From Sulfurovum sp. (GTDB lineage Bacteria > Campylobacterota > Campylobacteria > Campylobacterales > Sulfurovaceae): 35,412 bases of DNA. Where the stretch lies: assembly GCA_028696055.1 (NCBI GenBank), contig JAQVHV010000009.1, positions 1-35,412 on the forward strand, in the 5' to 3' direction. This document shows, one piece after another, positions 24,284 through 32,011 of this stretch. Both the position numbers and the translations under genes were made by a program. Positions within the stretch are counted from its first letter, which is position 1. Each line of letters begins with the position of its first letter. The notes beneath the pieces were generated by a model. That model was not told where the DNA came from. It did not search any database and saw nothing but the letters and a program-made list of their open reading frames with translations.

Positions 24284-25620
24284 CAGGCCAGTGCCCTTTT
24301 GAAGAATCCCACACACTCTTCCATCATCTCTTCAAGTGCTTTTTCATCCTTTCCTTCAAGCAGGAGGCGTATCTTGTTTTCCGTGCCGGAGTATCTGAAG
24401 AGATGGCGCATTCCCAGTTTCTCTGCCTTCTCTTTGAGTTCAGCCAGCCCCTCTATCTCATCAAAGTCCCTCTTCTCGTCGACAAGAAGGTTGACCAGCA
24501 TCTGCGGATAGGATTCATAGGGGTTGAATGCTTCACTCGCTTTCTTCTCTTCACTCACCAGGTATGCCAGCGCCTGAAGGGCACTGGAGAGCCCGTCGCC
24601 TGTCTTTGCATAATCAGAAAAGATGATATGCCCGCTCTGCTCTCCTCCGAAGTTCATACCGTGTGCCATCATCATCTCCACCACATGCTTATCCCCCACT
24701 GCTGAACGGTGCAGGGTAAGGTTGTGTGACTGAAGATACTCATCCAGCCCCTTGTTGCTCATCACGGTGGCAACCATTCCGCCGCCTTTCAGCTCTCCTT
24801 GGCTCTGGAGATGCACAGCAAGTACCGCCATGAGCTTGTCCCCGTCAACAACCTCTCCCCTCTCGTCAACCACGACAAGTCTGTCCGCATCTCCGTCCAG
24901 CGCGATCCCTATATCTGCACGGTACTCCAGTACAGCTTTTGCCAGTACCTCCGGATGCATTGCTCCGCAGCTCTCATTGATATTGAACCCGTTCGGCTCA
25001 TCCCCGATCACGACAACATCCGCACCAAGCTCCTGCAAGATCGTCGGTCCGACCACATAGCCTGCCCCGTTCGCACAGTCAATGACGATACGTTTTCCCG
25101 CCAATGTCAGGTGCGTCGGAAACGAGTTTTTAATATGGACGATATAACGCCCGATCACATCATCGATACGTTTTGATTTGCCGATCATCTTCTCCGTAGC
25201 CTGCGAAGCGGCGATCAGTTCACTGTCATTATAGATCTTTTCGATCTCCTCCTCTTTGTCACGGTTGAGCTTGTTTCCTTCACAGTCAAAAAACTTGATC
25301 CCGTTGTCATAGTAGGGATTATGGCTGGCAGAGATCATGATCCCCGCATCACAACGCATACTCTCTGTCAGAAATGCGATAGCAGGTGTAGGCATAGGTC
25401 CTATCTGTATCACGTCAAAACCGACCGCAGTAAGTCCTGAGACGATCGCATTCTCTATCATATAGCCGCTGCGTCTGGTATCTTTCCCCACCAGTATTTT
25501 TTTTGTTTTGGCAAACTGTTTAAAATAGATCCCTGTTGCCATCGCCAGACGCATTGATGCCTCCGCCGTTACCTTTTTACCTGCTTTCCCGCGAACCCCG
25601 TCAGTACCAAAAAGTGTCAA
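24283..25620 (-). CDS. glmM: Phosphoglucosamine mutase GlmM
   Basis: Converts glucosamine-6-phosphate to glucosamine-1-phosphate for UDP-GlcNAc, feeding peptidoglycan and lipopolysaccharide synthesis. 445 aa, complete. The phosphoserine is Ser99 in ISASHNP; the metal loop is DGDADR (242-247); the sugar-binding loop GEQSGH (326-331); and the phosphate-binding [10 protein letters not shown] (409-418). The start codon is TTG at 25620, with AAGAAGGAT 6 bases upstream and the expected [11 protein letters not shown]-terminus. First gene of a unit with lspA. The pairing glmM-lspA is familiar in epsilonproteobacteria. Confidence 0.97.
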   Translation of the reverse strand: MTLFGTDGVRGKAGKKVTAEASMRLAMATGIYFKQFAKTKKILVGKDTRRSGYMIENAIVSGLTAVGFDVIQIGPMPTPAIAFLTESMRCDAGIMISASHNPYYDNGIKFFDCEGNKLNRDKEEEIEKIYNDSELIAASQATEKMIGKSKRIDDVIGRYIVHIKNSFPTHLTLAGKRIVIDCANGAGYVVGPTILQELGADVVVIGDEPNGFNINESCGAMHPEVLAKAVLEYRADIGIALDGDADRLVVVDERGEVVDGDKLMAVLAVHLQSQGELKGGGMVATVMSNKGLDEYLQSHNLTLHRSAVGDKHVVEMMMAHGMNFGGEQSGHIIFSDYAKTGDGLSSALQALAYLVSEEKKASEAFNPYESYPQMLVNLLVDEKRDFDEIEGLAELKEKAEKLGMRHLFRYSGTENKIRLLLEGKDEKALEEMMEECVGFFKRALA

Positions 25621-25682
25621 GATTTATCCTTCTTAGAGAATTTTTCTAATATTTTACCCAAATAGCATAAACAATTCGGTTA

Positions 25683-25696
25683 TGAACAACTGTTCA
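25683..25696. promoter_or_regulatory. Perfect palindrome TGAACA-AC-TGTTCA
   Basis: Two perfect 6-base half-sites separated by two bases, placed between the divergent glmM and rpsT starts, about 30 bases above the rpsT -10 candidate. It has the form of a dimeric-regulator operator. No regulator is assigned. Confidence 0.4.
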
Positions 25697-25724
25697 CTTT
25701 AATATTACTTTAAGTTTAAAATGG

Positions 25725-25730
25725 TACTAT
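25725..25730 (+). promoter_or_regulatory. Candidate -10 box for rpsT
   Basis: TACTAT 28 bases before the rpsT start codon, downstream of an AT-rich tract, with AAGAAGGAT between it and the ATG. No convincing -35 box. Confidence 0.4.
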
Positions 25731-25758
25731 TCGCACAATATTTATAAGAAGGATCATT

Positions 25759-26025
25759 ATGGCACACCATAAATCAGCACAGAAACGTATTATCCAAACT
25801 GCAAAAAGAGCAGAGAGAAACAGATACTACAGAACAAGAATCAAAAACATCACAAAAGCAGTAGAGGGCGCTGTAGATGCTTCAGATAAAGCAGCTGCGA
25901 CTGAAGCGCTTAAAGTAGCGAACAAGCAGATCCACTCAATGGTCAGCAAAGGTTTCATCAAAAAAACAACTGCTGCAAGAAAAGTAAGCCGTCTTCACAA
26001 GATGGTAAACGCTATCGAAGCATAA
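25759..26025 (+). CDS. rpsT: 30S ribosomal protein S20
   Basis: Primary 16S rRNA-binding protein of the small subunit, 88 aa, strongly basic and helical. The sequence begins [21 protein letters not shown] and ends with [15 protein letters not shown], both typical of bS20. AAGGAT precedes ATG 25759 by 6 bases. prfA follows 76 bases later in the same direction, a conserved epsilonproteobacterial order. Codon choice is strongly biased, as expected for a highly expressed ribosomal gene. Confidence 0.98.
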   Translation: MAHHKSAQKRIIQTAKRAERNRYYRTRIKNITKAVEGAVDASDKAAATEALKVANKQIHSMVSKGFIKKTTAARKVSRLHKMVNAIEA

Positions 26026-26055
26026 GTTACGCTTCACTCTTTCTATACCGGTCAG

Positions 26056-26074
26056 ATACTCCTTCCTGGAGTAT
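26056..26074 (+). terminator. Hairpin between rpsT and prfA
   Basis: ATACTCC and GGAGTAT pair around a 5-base loop 30 bases after rpsT. No T-run follows, so it may be an attenuator or processing hairpin that lowers prfA expression relative to rpsT rather than a full terminator. Confidence 0.45.
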
Positions 26075-26101
26075 TGACAATTCCAACACAAAGAACACCC
26101 T

Positions 26102-27169
26102 ATGTTCAAAGAAAAACTTCAACCATTTATTGACAGACATAAAGAGATATCCCAACAGTTAAGCGCACCTGACATCGCAAGTGATATCACTAAAATGACT
26201 GAACTGAGCAAAGAACAGGCCGGACTGAATGAACTGGTCGAAAAAGCCAAACTCTATATCCAGACCGCCAACGCGATCGAAGAGAATAGAGAACTGATTT
26301 ACGATCCGGAACTGGGAGAGCTTGCAAAAGAGGAACTCTCAGAACTCGAACCGATTCTGCCACAGCTCGAAGAGGAGATCAAGGTACTTATGATCCCCAA
26401 AGACAAGAACGATGACAAAAATATCTATCTTGAACTTCGTGCAGGTGCGGGAGGAGATGAGAGTGCACTCTTTGTTGCCGATGTCTTCAAGATGTACACA
26501 CGTTATGCTGAACTTGTAGGCTGGAGAGTAGAGATCGTCAGTTCGAGCGACGGGACGGCAGGAGGGTACAAAGAACTGATTGCCCTGATCAAGGGTGACG
26601 GTGTCTACTCCAAACTCAAGTATGAAGCGGGTACGCACCGTGTCCAGCGTGTACCGGAGACCGAAACACAGGGGCGCGTACACACTTCAGCGATCACTGT
26701 AGCGGTCATCCCCGAAGTGGATGATGTCGAAGTGGACATCAAGCCCAATGAGATCAAGATGGATGTCTACCGCTCCAGCGGATGCGGCGGGCAGTCAGTC
26801 AACACCACAGACTCGGCCGTACGCCTTACGCACATCCCTACAGGAATCGTCGTTGCGATCCAGGATGAGAAGTCCCAGCACAAGAACAGGGACAAGGCAA
26901 TGAAGATCCTCAAGGCAAGGGTCTATGAAGCAGAGCTTCAAAAACAGCTGGATGAGACATCCTCTCAGCGTAAACTGCAGGTAGGGTCAGGAGACCGTTC
27001 CGAGAAGATCAGAACCTATAACTATCCTCAGAACAGGATCACCGATCACCGTATCGGCCTTACGATCTATGCACTTGAGGATGTGATGAACAATGGCAAA
27101 CTCAGCCTGATTGTCGATCCGCTGATTGCGCATGCCCAGATTGAGGCAATCAAAGAGGCAGGCCTCTAA
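26102..27169 (+). CDS. prfA: Peptide chain release factor 1
   Basis: Recognises UAA and UAG stop codons in the ribosomal A site and triggers peptide release. 355 aa, full length. The GGQ motif is at 229-231 ([14 protein letters not shown]); the stop-codon-reading PxT motif is PET (185-187) in [14 protein letters not shown], which marks RF1 rather than RF2 (SPF). The N-terminal helical domain precedes the [17 protein letters not shown] segment. The ribosome-binding site before ATG 26102 is weak. It probably shares the rpsT promoter. Confidence 0.97.
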   Translation: MFKEKLQPFIDRHKEISQQLSAPDIASDITKMTELSKEQAGLNELVEKAKLYIQTANAIEENRELIYDPELGELAKEELSELEPILPQLEEEIKVLMIPKDKNDDKNIYLELRAGAGGDESALFVADVFKMYTRYAELVGWRVEIVSSSDGTAGGYKELIALIKGDGVYSKLKYEAGTHRVQRVPETETQGRVHTSAITVAVIPEVDDVEVDIKPNEIKMDVYRSSGCGGQSVNTTDSAVRLTHIPTGIVVAIQDEKSQHKNRDKAMKILKARVYEAELQKQLDETSSQRKLQVGSGDRSEKIRTYNYPQNRITDHRIGLTIYALEDVMNNGKLSLIVDPLIAHAQIEAIKEAGL

Positions 27170-27254
27170 GCCTCCTCGTCTCCCTTCGCCTCCCCCCTTT
27201 CTCCTTTAAACCAATTCTCTCTATAATATCATAAACCAATACAAGAGTAATACC

Positions 27255-27719
27255 ATGAAACAGTTTGAACCGCTATTCCACGAAGACAACCTCAAGGCGA
27301 TCATCAGCTCAGCCTTCGACATGGATCTTCCTATCAGCGGGGGATGGGGATACAGCCCGGAAGAGGCGACGATTATCCATCACCTCGACAATATCCCCCT
27401 GACCCAGTTTGAGCATACCTTTGCCTCCATGCGTGCCTATGGCGAGATGAATATGTCACTTCCGGAAGATCAAAGGTATGGGAGTATCAATGTCAATGAA
27501 TGCCAGAGAGAGCAGATTGATCTTGAAGGCAAAACCTACGATAAAGTTACCTACGAGATCAGCGCGATGAAGGAAGATGTATACGCGGCATTGATCGATG
27601 AATACAAAGCGGGCTATGGAAAGATGGAGTTTGATATGGAGGATCACTTTCGAAGGAGAAAAGAGAGTACCCTGAAAAGAGAGGTGATACACTGGTTTGA
27701 GATCACTCAGGTCGCATAG
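27255..27719 (+). CDS. Unrecognised 154-aa cytosolic protein
   Basis: Acidic soluble protein with no signal peptide or membrane helix and no motif I can name. Notable segments are SGGWGYSPEEATIIHHL (28-44), which hints at a conserved surface, and a charged C-terminal half with MEFDMEDHFRRRKESTLKREVIHWFE. It has its own likely promoter: TATAAT about 30 bases upstream, then AAGAG before ATG 27255. It is convergent with the sox operon and shares a bidirectional hairpin terminator with it. Function unknown. Confidence 0.75.
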   Translation: MKQFEPLFHEDNLKAIISSAFDMDLPISGGWGYSPEEATIIHHLDNIPLTQFEHTFASMRAYGEMNMSLPEDQRYGSINVNECQREQIDLEGKTYDKVTYEISAMKEDVYAALIDEYKAGYGKMEFDMEDHFRRRKESTLKREVIHWFEITQVA

Positions 27720-27720
27720 A

Positions 27721-27746
27721 TATAAAACAGCTGCTTTTTAGCAGCT
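27721..27746 (-). terminator. Terminator of the soxCDYZ operon (possibly bidirectional)
   Basis: AGCTGCT (27729-27735) and AGCAGCT (27740-27746) pair around four bases. On the minus strand the stem is followed by GTTTTATAT, a moderate U-tract, about 50 bases past the soxZ stop. On the plus strand it lies just after the 154-aa gene but lacks a T-run. Confidence 0.6.
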
Positions 27747-27798
27747 CTGTGATATCTAACGCTTCTCACCTGACCGGAAGGCCAGAGAGAATGATATG

Positions 27799-28116
27799 TT
27801 ACTTAAGACCTTTGATCTCTTTGTCTTCAGTCACTGTTTTCCCGGAAAGGTCAGTCCAGGTCATCTCAAGTTTGTCACCTTTTTTTAGGCCTTCTTCGCT
27901 GAAGTCAAATTTGATCAACGGGTTTTTTGAGAGGAACTGGCTTGTAGACATATCAAGAACCACTTTACCGCCTGCTTTAGCAGTAATGTGTGTAATGAAG
28001 TTTGCTTCCGTTCCTTTTGCTTTAGCTTGATCATATGTAAGCATATCATGCTTCATCATTACCTTACATTTTACAACGCCGCCTCTTGCACTTGCTTTGA
28101 TTTTCATATTTGCCAT
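27799..28116 (-). CDS. soxZ: Sulfur-oxidation carrier subunit SoxZ
   Basis: Partner of SoxY in the periplasmic SoxYZ carrier, which holds the growing sulfane chain during thiosulfate oxidation. 105 aa, Ig-like beta fold, no signal peptide, as is usual because it is exported by riding on Tat-exported SoxY. Recognised by MANMKIKASARGGVVKCKVMMKHDM, FITHITAKAGGKVVLDMSTSQFLSKNP and the KGDKLEMTWTDLSGKT ending. AAAGGA upstream supports ATG 28116. Last gene of soxC-D-Y-Z, with a hairpin terminator after it. Confidence 0.95.
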   Translation of the reverse strand: MANMKIKASARGGVVKCKVMMKHDMLTYDQAKAKGTEANFITHITAKAGGKVVLDMSTSQFLSKNPLIKFDFSEEGLKKGDKLEMTWTDLSGKTVTEDKEIKGLK

Positions 28117-28184
28117 AGGTTTTTCCTTTATTCTATTTCTACACTAATTCTACTGACTTTTACTCTACGTTAAGCGGGTGAAGA

Positions 28185-28631
28185 TTAACCTTCACATCCA
28201 CCAAGCGCAACTTCTAGTGACTGCTTACCAAGGTAGAATTTACCGTCTTTTCCTTCTACGATTGCAGTGATAGTACCAGACGCCTTCATTTTGATCTGGA
28301 TAGAGTAGTCGATGATCCCGCCTTCGCTAAGGTCGAATACAGCTATGGTCGCTTCCGGGTTCGCATCCTGGAATACCGCCACAGTTTTCGCCGGGATATC
28401 AGATTTGATTTTTACCGGTACAGCACCACCGTTTGACGCAACTTTTGGAGCCTGTACGGTCACGCCCTCTTCTACTGGAGTGATCTTTCCGTAGAGTGCC
28501 TCTATTGCAGCATCTACTTTCTGTGCAGTCCATGTATCAGGCTTCTCTGCTCTAAAATCTTTTGCATTCAATACTGCCGGCAATACTGCAGCTGCAGTCA
28601 AACCTAAACCTAAAAATTTTCTTCTTTCCAT
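28185..28631 (-). CDS. soxY: Sulfur-oxidation carrier subunit SoxY, tail GGCEG
   Basis: Carrier subunit whose C-terminal cysteine on a flexible arm bears the sulfur substrate. 148 aa with a Tat signal (ERRKFLGLGLTAAAVLPAVLNA, 2-23). The substrate cysteine is Cys146, but the tail reads GGCEG where the family norm is GGCGG; Glu replaces the first Gly after the cysteine. The start is ATG 28631, with AAAGGA 6 bases upstream; an ATG at 28646 would put that site inside the gene. It lies between soxD and soxZ. Apart from the tail the Ig-like domain looks complete. Confidence 0.93.
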   Translation of the reverse strand: MERRKFLGLGLTAAAVLPAVLNAKDFRAEKPDTWTAQKVDAAIEALYGKITPVEEGVTVQAPKVASNGGAVPVKIKSDIPAKTVAVFQDANPEATIAVFDLSEGGIIDYSIQIKMKASGTITAIVEGKDGKFYLGKQSLEVALGGCEG

Positions 28632-28721
28632 TTGAATTCCTTTCATTCATTCTACAAGCCAGGATGGCTTGCATCCTGGATAATATTACTGACTAATTGT
28701 GAAGCAATAGTGAATGTACTA

Positions 28722-29852
28722 TTACTTGCTCGCATTGATCATATAATCTACGATCTCTTTGATCTTCTCGTCCGACAATGCAGTTCCGCCTTTTGGCGGC
28801 ATAGCGTTGATACCATGGATCGCGTTATGATATACCTGATCGATACCTTTTTCCATGACTGCTCCCCACGCTTTCTGATCACCTACAGCAGGTGCACCCA
28901 TTGCATCTGTAGCGTGACAAACGGCACAGCTTGCTTCATACTCTTTTTTGCCGGCAACCTCTTCACCTGTTTTGGCAGGCATAGATTTTTCTGTTACAAG
29001 CGGCGGATCGTAGTCACTGATTCCAACCCCCTGGATTCTTGCAATCTCAGGCTCTCCGTCAAAACAGTTCTTCATACATCTAGTACCGTTACCGTAATTG
29101 CTGAAATCATTATAGTATTTACGGACATCTTCCAGCGCATGTTCGCCATCGATATTAGGCTCGAAGCCATCCTCGTTTGGCATCTTGATCTTCAGGAATT
29201 TCTCTCTGTCAAGCTCATACTCGTCATCGACCAACTCACCGTCAATTTCCATTTCATTCAGGTAAAGCATGTAGGCAACAAGCGCATAAACTTCATCATC
29301 TGTCAGACTGAGCGGTGCCGGGTGTGGCATTGCTGTCTTGATGTACCACCATAGTGTACTCGCTTTTGGCCAGTAAGATCCGAATACACGGTTTGGGGCA
29401 TCTACAGTATCATCTGTTCTCTGATGTTTAAGTGTTGCAACATTTTTATAAGCATTGCCTTTTGCAAGTGCCGGGTATCCTGCACCGCCTGCACCAAAAT
29501 CGAAGTGACATGATGCACACTTCTCTTCATAGATCTCATCACCGTCTTCTACAGTACCGCTCCCCTCAGGAAGGCCTGTTCCATCAGGCATGACATCGAT
29601 ATCCCAGGCTTTGATCTCGTTATCGGTAGGTTTTCTACCAAAGGTAAATCCGCCTTTGCCGTGCGCCTTTTCATTGACATGGTAAGCGGAAGTTTTTCCT
29701 TTTACCACAGGATAAGTAGCACCTCCGTCAATCACTTTCTTGCCGTTTTCATAAGTGCCGGAAGCGGGTGCATCCCCCGCCACCGCAGCGGATGTAGCTG
29801 CGGATACAACGACTGCTGCTGATACCAATAATTTATGATAAGACTTGAACAT
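28722..29852 (-). CDS. soxD: Sulfane dehydrogenase diheme cytochrome c subunit SoxD
   Basis: Electron-transfer subunit of the SoxCD sulfane dehydrogenase. 376 aa with a Sec signal peptide (about 1-25). Heme c sites are CASCH (112-116) and CAVCH (309-313); Met351 in NAMPPKGG is a probable axial ligand of the second. A further pair, CMKNC (259-263), is not a heme motif and could form a disulfide or bind metal. Its start overlaps soxC by 20 bases, with AGGAG inside soxC as the ribosome-binding site, so SoxC and SoxD are translationally coupled in near-equal amounts. Cytochromes downstream of it are not in view. Confidence 0.94.
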   Translation of the reverse strand: MFKSYHKLLVSAAVVVSAATSAAVAGDAPASGTYENGKKVIDGGATYPVVKGKTSAYHVNEKAHGKGGFTFGRKPTDNEIKAWDIDVMPDGTGLPEGSGTVEDGDEIYEEKCASCHFDFGAGGAGYPALAKGNAYKNVATLKHQRTDDTVDAPNRVFGSYWPKASTLWWYIKTAMPHPAPLSLTDDEVYALVAYMLYLNEMEIDGELVDDEYELDREKFLKIKMPNEDGFEPNIDGEHALEDVRKYYNDFSNYGNGTRCMKNCFDGEPEIARIQGVGISDYDPPLVTEKSMPAKTGEEVAGKKEYEASCAVCHATDAMGAPAVGDQKAWGAVMEKGIDQVYHNAIHGINAMPPKGGTALSDEKIKEIVDYMINASK

Positions 29853-31152
29853 TGTTCACCTCTCCTTTTGCTGTAACTTCCCAAGTATGTATAGCATTTC
29901 TATGATATACCGACTCAATTCCCATAACCGCCCTCTCCTGCTTAACAGTTGGCTGGATATGGCTCGCGTCATCTCTTGCACGGCTGCCAAGGATCAGCGG
30001 CTTGCCTTCATATCTGTACATGAAACTGAATCTTGTCCATGCTTTAGGCAGTACCAGTCCTTTGAGGCTGGCTTCTGCCCAGTTCTTGCCGCCGTCAAAT
30101 GTGATATCGACACCTTCAACGGTACCGTGACCACTCCATGCCAATCCTTCGATCTCAACCAGATCACCTTTCTTGAGGTCTTTCCAGTCATACTCAGGAC
30201 ACGGATAGGTGATGACAGAGTTCACTTCGTTCGCATAGAAGTGCTGGATCGCTTTTCCGCTCGGTTTCAATGCAGTATATTTCGCTGTCTCTTCTTTCGC
30301 ATAGAAAGGCTCATCAGCAAACTCAAGTCTACAGAGCCATTTTACACACAGGTTACCTTCCCAGCCCGGAACAAGCAGTCTGATCGGGTATCCCTGCTCA
30401 GGACGCAGTGCTTCACCGTTCTGAGCCCATACGACCATCGCATCATCAAGCACTTTGTCGATCGGCACAGTTCTACCCATATGAGAGTTGTCCGCACCTT
30501 CGGCCAGCATCCATCTTGCATTTGGCTTCAATCCAAGGTCTTTAAGGATATCTTTGATATAGACACCGGTCCACTCAGCACAACTCATCATACCTTTGGC
30601 AAACTGAAGCGATGGGAACTGCGGATTTCTCCACTCCGGACCACCATTCGCCGGACACTCGATAAAGTGGATTCTACTTACGCTTGGATATTTTTTCAAC
30701 TCGTCCATCGTGAGCACTAGTGGCTTCTCGACAAGTCCGTGGATCATCAGACGGTGCTGATTTGGATCGATCTCCGCAGTACCACCGTGGCTACGGCTGA
30801 AGAAAAGCCCATTTGGCGTGATAATACCGCTGAGCTCATGGATAGGACACATGGCGATCGAGGCATAATAATTCCCTGAGGAAAGAAGCTCTGTATTCCT
30901 TCTTGTCACATTGTGCTCATACGGAGATGGTTGTCCGTATAGATTACGAGTTACAGGGTAACCGAATGTTGTACCCCATGGTTTCTCTTCAACGATCGCC
31001 GGATCATCTTTTTGTCCGGCTGCGTTGACTTTCACCGGCGCCATGACACTTGCTGCTGCAAGGGCACTTACAGAATACGCCGCAGTCTTCCTAAAAAAGT
31101 CTCTTCTCTCTGACTGAATTTCAGTTTGAGAAGCATTACTTATCTTAGTCAT
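29833..31152 (-). CDS. soxC: Sulfane dehydrogenase molybdenum subunit SoxC
   Basis: Molybdopterin subunit of SoxCD, which removes six electrons from the sulfane sulfur on SoxYZ so that thiosulfate is fully oxidised without sulfur globules. 439 aa, sulfite-oxidase fold. Tat signal SERRDFFRKTAAYSVSALAAASVMA (15-39). The molybdenum-ligating cysteine is Cys166 in HFIECPANGG; the C-terminal dimerisation domain contains the EVNSVITYPCPEYDW and FDGGKNWAEASLKG segments. A strong AAGGAGG precedes ATG 31152. First gene of soxCDYZ, divergent from a MOSC-domain gene, and dependent on the cofactor made with moaC. Confidence 0.95.
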   Translation of the reverse strand: MTKISNASQTEIQSERRDFFRKTAAYSVSALAAASVMAPVKVNAAGQKDDPAIVEEKPWGTTFGYPVTRNLYGQPSPYEHNVTRRNTELLSSGNYYASIAMCPIHELSGIITPNGLFFSRSHGGTAEIDPNQHRLMIHGLVEKPLVLTMDELKKYPSVSRIHFIECPANGGPEWRNPQFPSLQFAKGMMSCAEWTGVYIKDILKDLGLKPNARWMLAEGADNSHMGRTVPIDKVLDDAMVVWAQNGEALRPEQGYPIRLLVPGWEGNLCVKWLCRLEFADEPFYAKEETAKYTALKPSGKAIQHFYANEVNSVITYPCPEYDWKDLKKGDLVEIEGLAWSGHGTVEGVDITFDGGKNWAEASLKGLVLPKAWTRFSFMYRYEGKPLILGSRARDDASHIQPTVKQERAVMGIESVYHRNAIHTWEVTAKGEVNNVQVLS

Positions 31153-31495
31153 ATAACCTCCTTATAGTAGTTAACAGTACTCATTTTTGTTTATATAATA
31201 GAATCACTATTGCCACCGATTGTATTAGAAAATAAATTAAAATGTCAAGAAATTTTATAAAGATTTAGCTATATAGGACAATATCATTCAAAATTCTACA
31301 AAATTACTCCTAAATAAATTTTAAATCAATAAAATAGCTTATTTGAATCAAATAAAGTGATGAGTATTATGATGAGGAGTTATATTTTTCTTTTTTTTTA
31401 CTTATTTTTTGCGGCGGATTATATCATATTTCTCTCAGATATACTCATCAATTATGTTAAAATACATTTATAATACTTTTCAAAACAGGATAAAT
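31153..31495. promoter_or_regulatory. Divergent soxC / MOSC control region
   Basis: About 340 AT-rich bases without a gene. TTATTTGA-A-TCAAATAA (31339-31355) is a perfect palindrome of operator form near the middle. TATAAT at 31470-31475 with AGGAT downstream would serve the MOSC gene. The soxC side has AT-rich -10-like sequences but no single clear choice. Confidence 0.5.
31339..31355. promoter_or_regulatory. 17-bp perfect palindrome, candidate sox operator
   Basis: Half-sites TTATTTGA and TCAAATAA flank a single A. It lies about 190 bases above soxC and 140 above the MOSC gene. The TTGA/TCAA core resembles FNR/CRP-type sites in outline, but those have longer spacers, so no regulator is assigned. 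Confidence 0.45.
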
Positions 31496-31939
31496 ATGGA
31501 AGCAACCAAAGCAGGAAAAGTGATCGCTTTGTATATCACTACAACTGAAAGTAAAAAATCGATTCCAAAAGATGAACTGCAGGTCGATGAAAAAGGTATT
31601 TTGCTCGATAAACACTACGACAAAGATATTGCCCGTTCTATCCTGGTCACCTCTCTGGACAGTTATGCACTGGTGGAAGATCAGGGCATAGAGATTCCGC
31701 GGAGTGCACTGGGAGAGAATCTTCTGATAGATTACAATCCTTATGCGCTCCCTGCCGGCACACAGATGCAAATCGGCAGCGCGGTTGTTGAGATCAGCCA
31801 GGACTGCACAATGTGCAAGCACCTCTCCTCGATTGATAAAAGAGTGCCGAAGCTGCTGAAGAATGACAGGGGTATTTTTGTAAAGGTCGTGAAGCCGGGT
31901 TTGATAAAAAAGGATGATGAGATATCTGTTCTGGGATAA
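31496..31939 (+). CDS. MOSC domain-containing protein
   Basis: A 147-aa single MOSC domain, the fold shared with the C-terminus of molybdenum cofactor sulfurase and YiiM-type proteins, which handle sulfur and molybdopterin. Diagnostic features are the GENLLIDYNPYALPAGTQMQIG segment (73-94) and a conserved cysteine in ISQDCTMCKHL (Cys104, with Cys107). The start is ATG 31496 with AGGA 5 bases upstream; the longer frame to 31409 runs through the promoter. Being divergent from soxC, a molybdoenzyme gene, it may act in cofactor maturation or sulfur transfer for SoxCD; this is inference. Confidence 0.82.
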   Translation: MEATKAGKVIALYITTTESKKSIPKDELQVDEKGILLDKHYDKDIARSILVTSLDSYALVEDQGIEIPRSALGENLLIDYNPYALPAGTQMQIGSAVVEISQDCTMCKHLSSIDKRVPKLLKNDRGIFVKVVKPGLIKKDDEISVLG

Positions 31940-31946
31940 ATACCCA

Positions 31947-31978
31947 GTTTCTCCAGAAAATATATTTCCTGGAGAAAC
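31947..31978. terminator. Long hairpin after the MOSC gene
   Basis: GTTTCTCCAG (31947-31956) and CTGGAGAAAC (31969-31978) form a perfect 10-bp stem, and three more pairs continue inside after one mismatch, leaving a TATA loop. It lies 7 bases past the stop codon; a strong T-run is absent on either strand. Confidence 0.6.
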
Positions 31979-31979
31979 C

Positions 31980-32003
31980 ATAGATTCGGATATCCGAATC
32001 TAT
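31980..32003. repeat. 24-bp perfect palindrome
   Basis: ATAGATTCGGAT is followed directly by its exact inverse complement ATCCGAATCTAT, one base after the previous hairpin and 8 bases from the convergent DUF302 gene stop. It can serve as a terminator stem for either gene or as a protein-binding site. Confidence 0.65.
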
Positions 32004-32011
32004 AGTTAAAT

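Noticed and set aside
29845-30720. 291-aa plus-strand frame
   Set aside because: Antisense to soxC; composition is that of a reverse-complement shadow.
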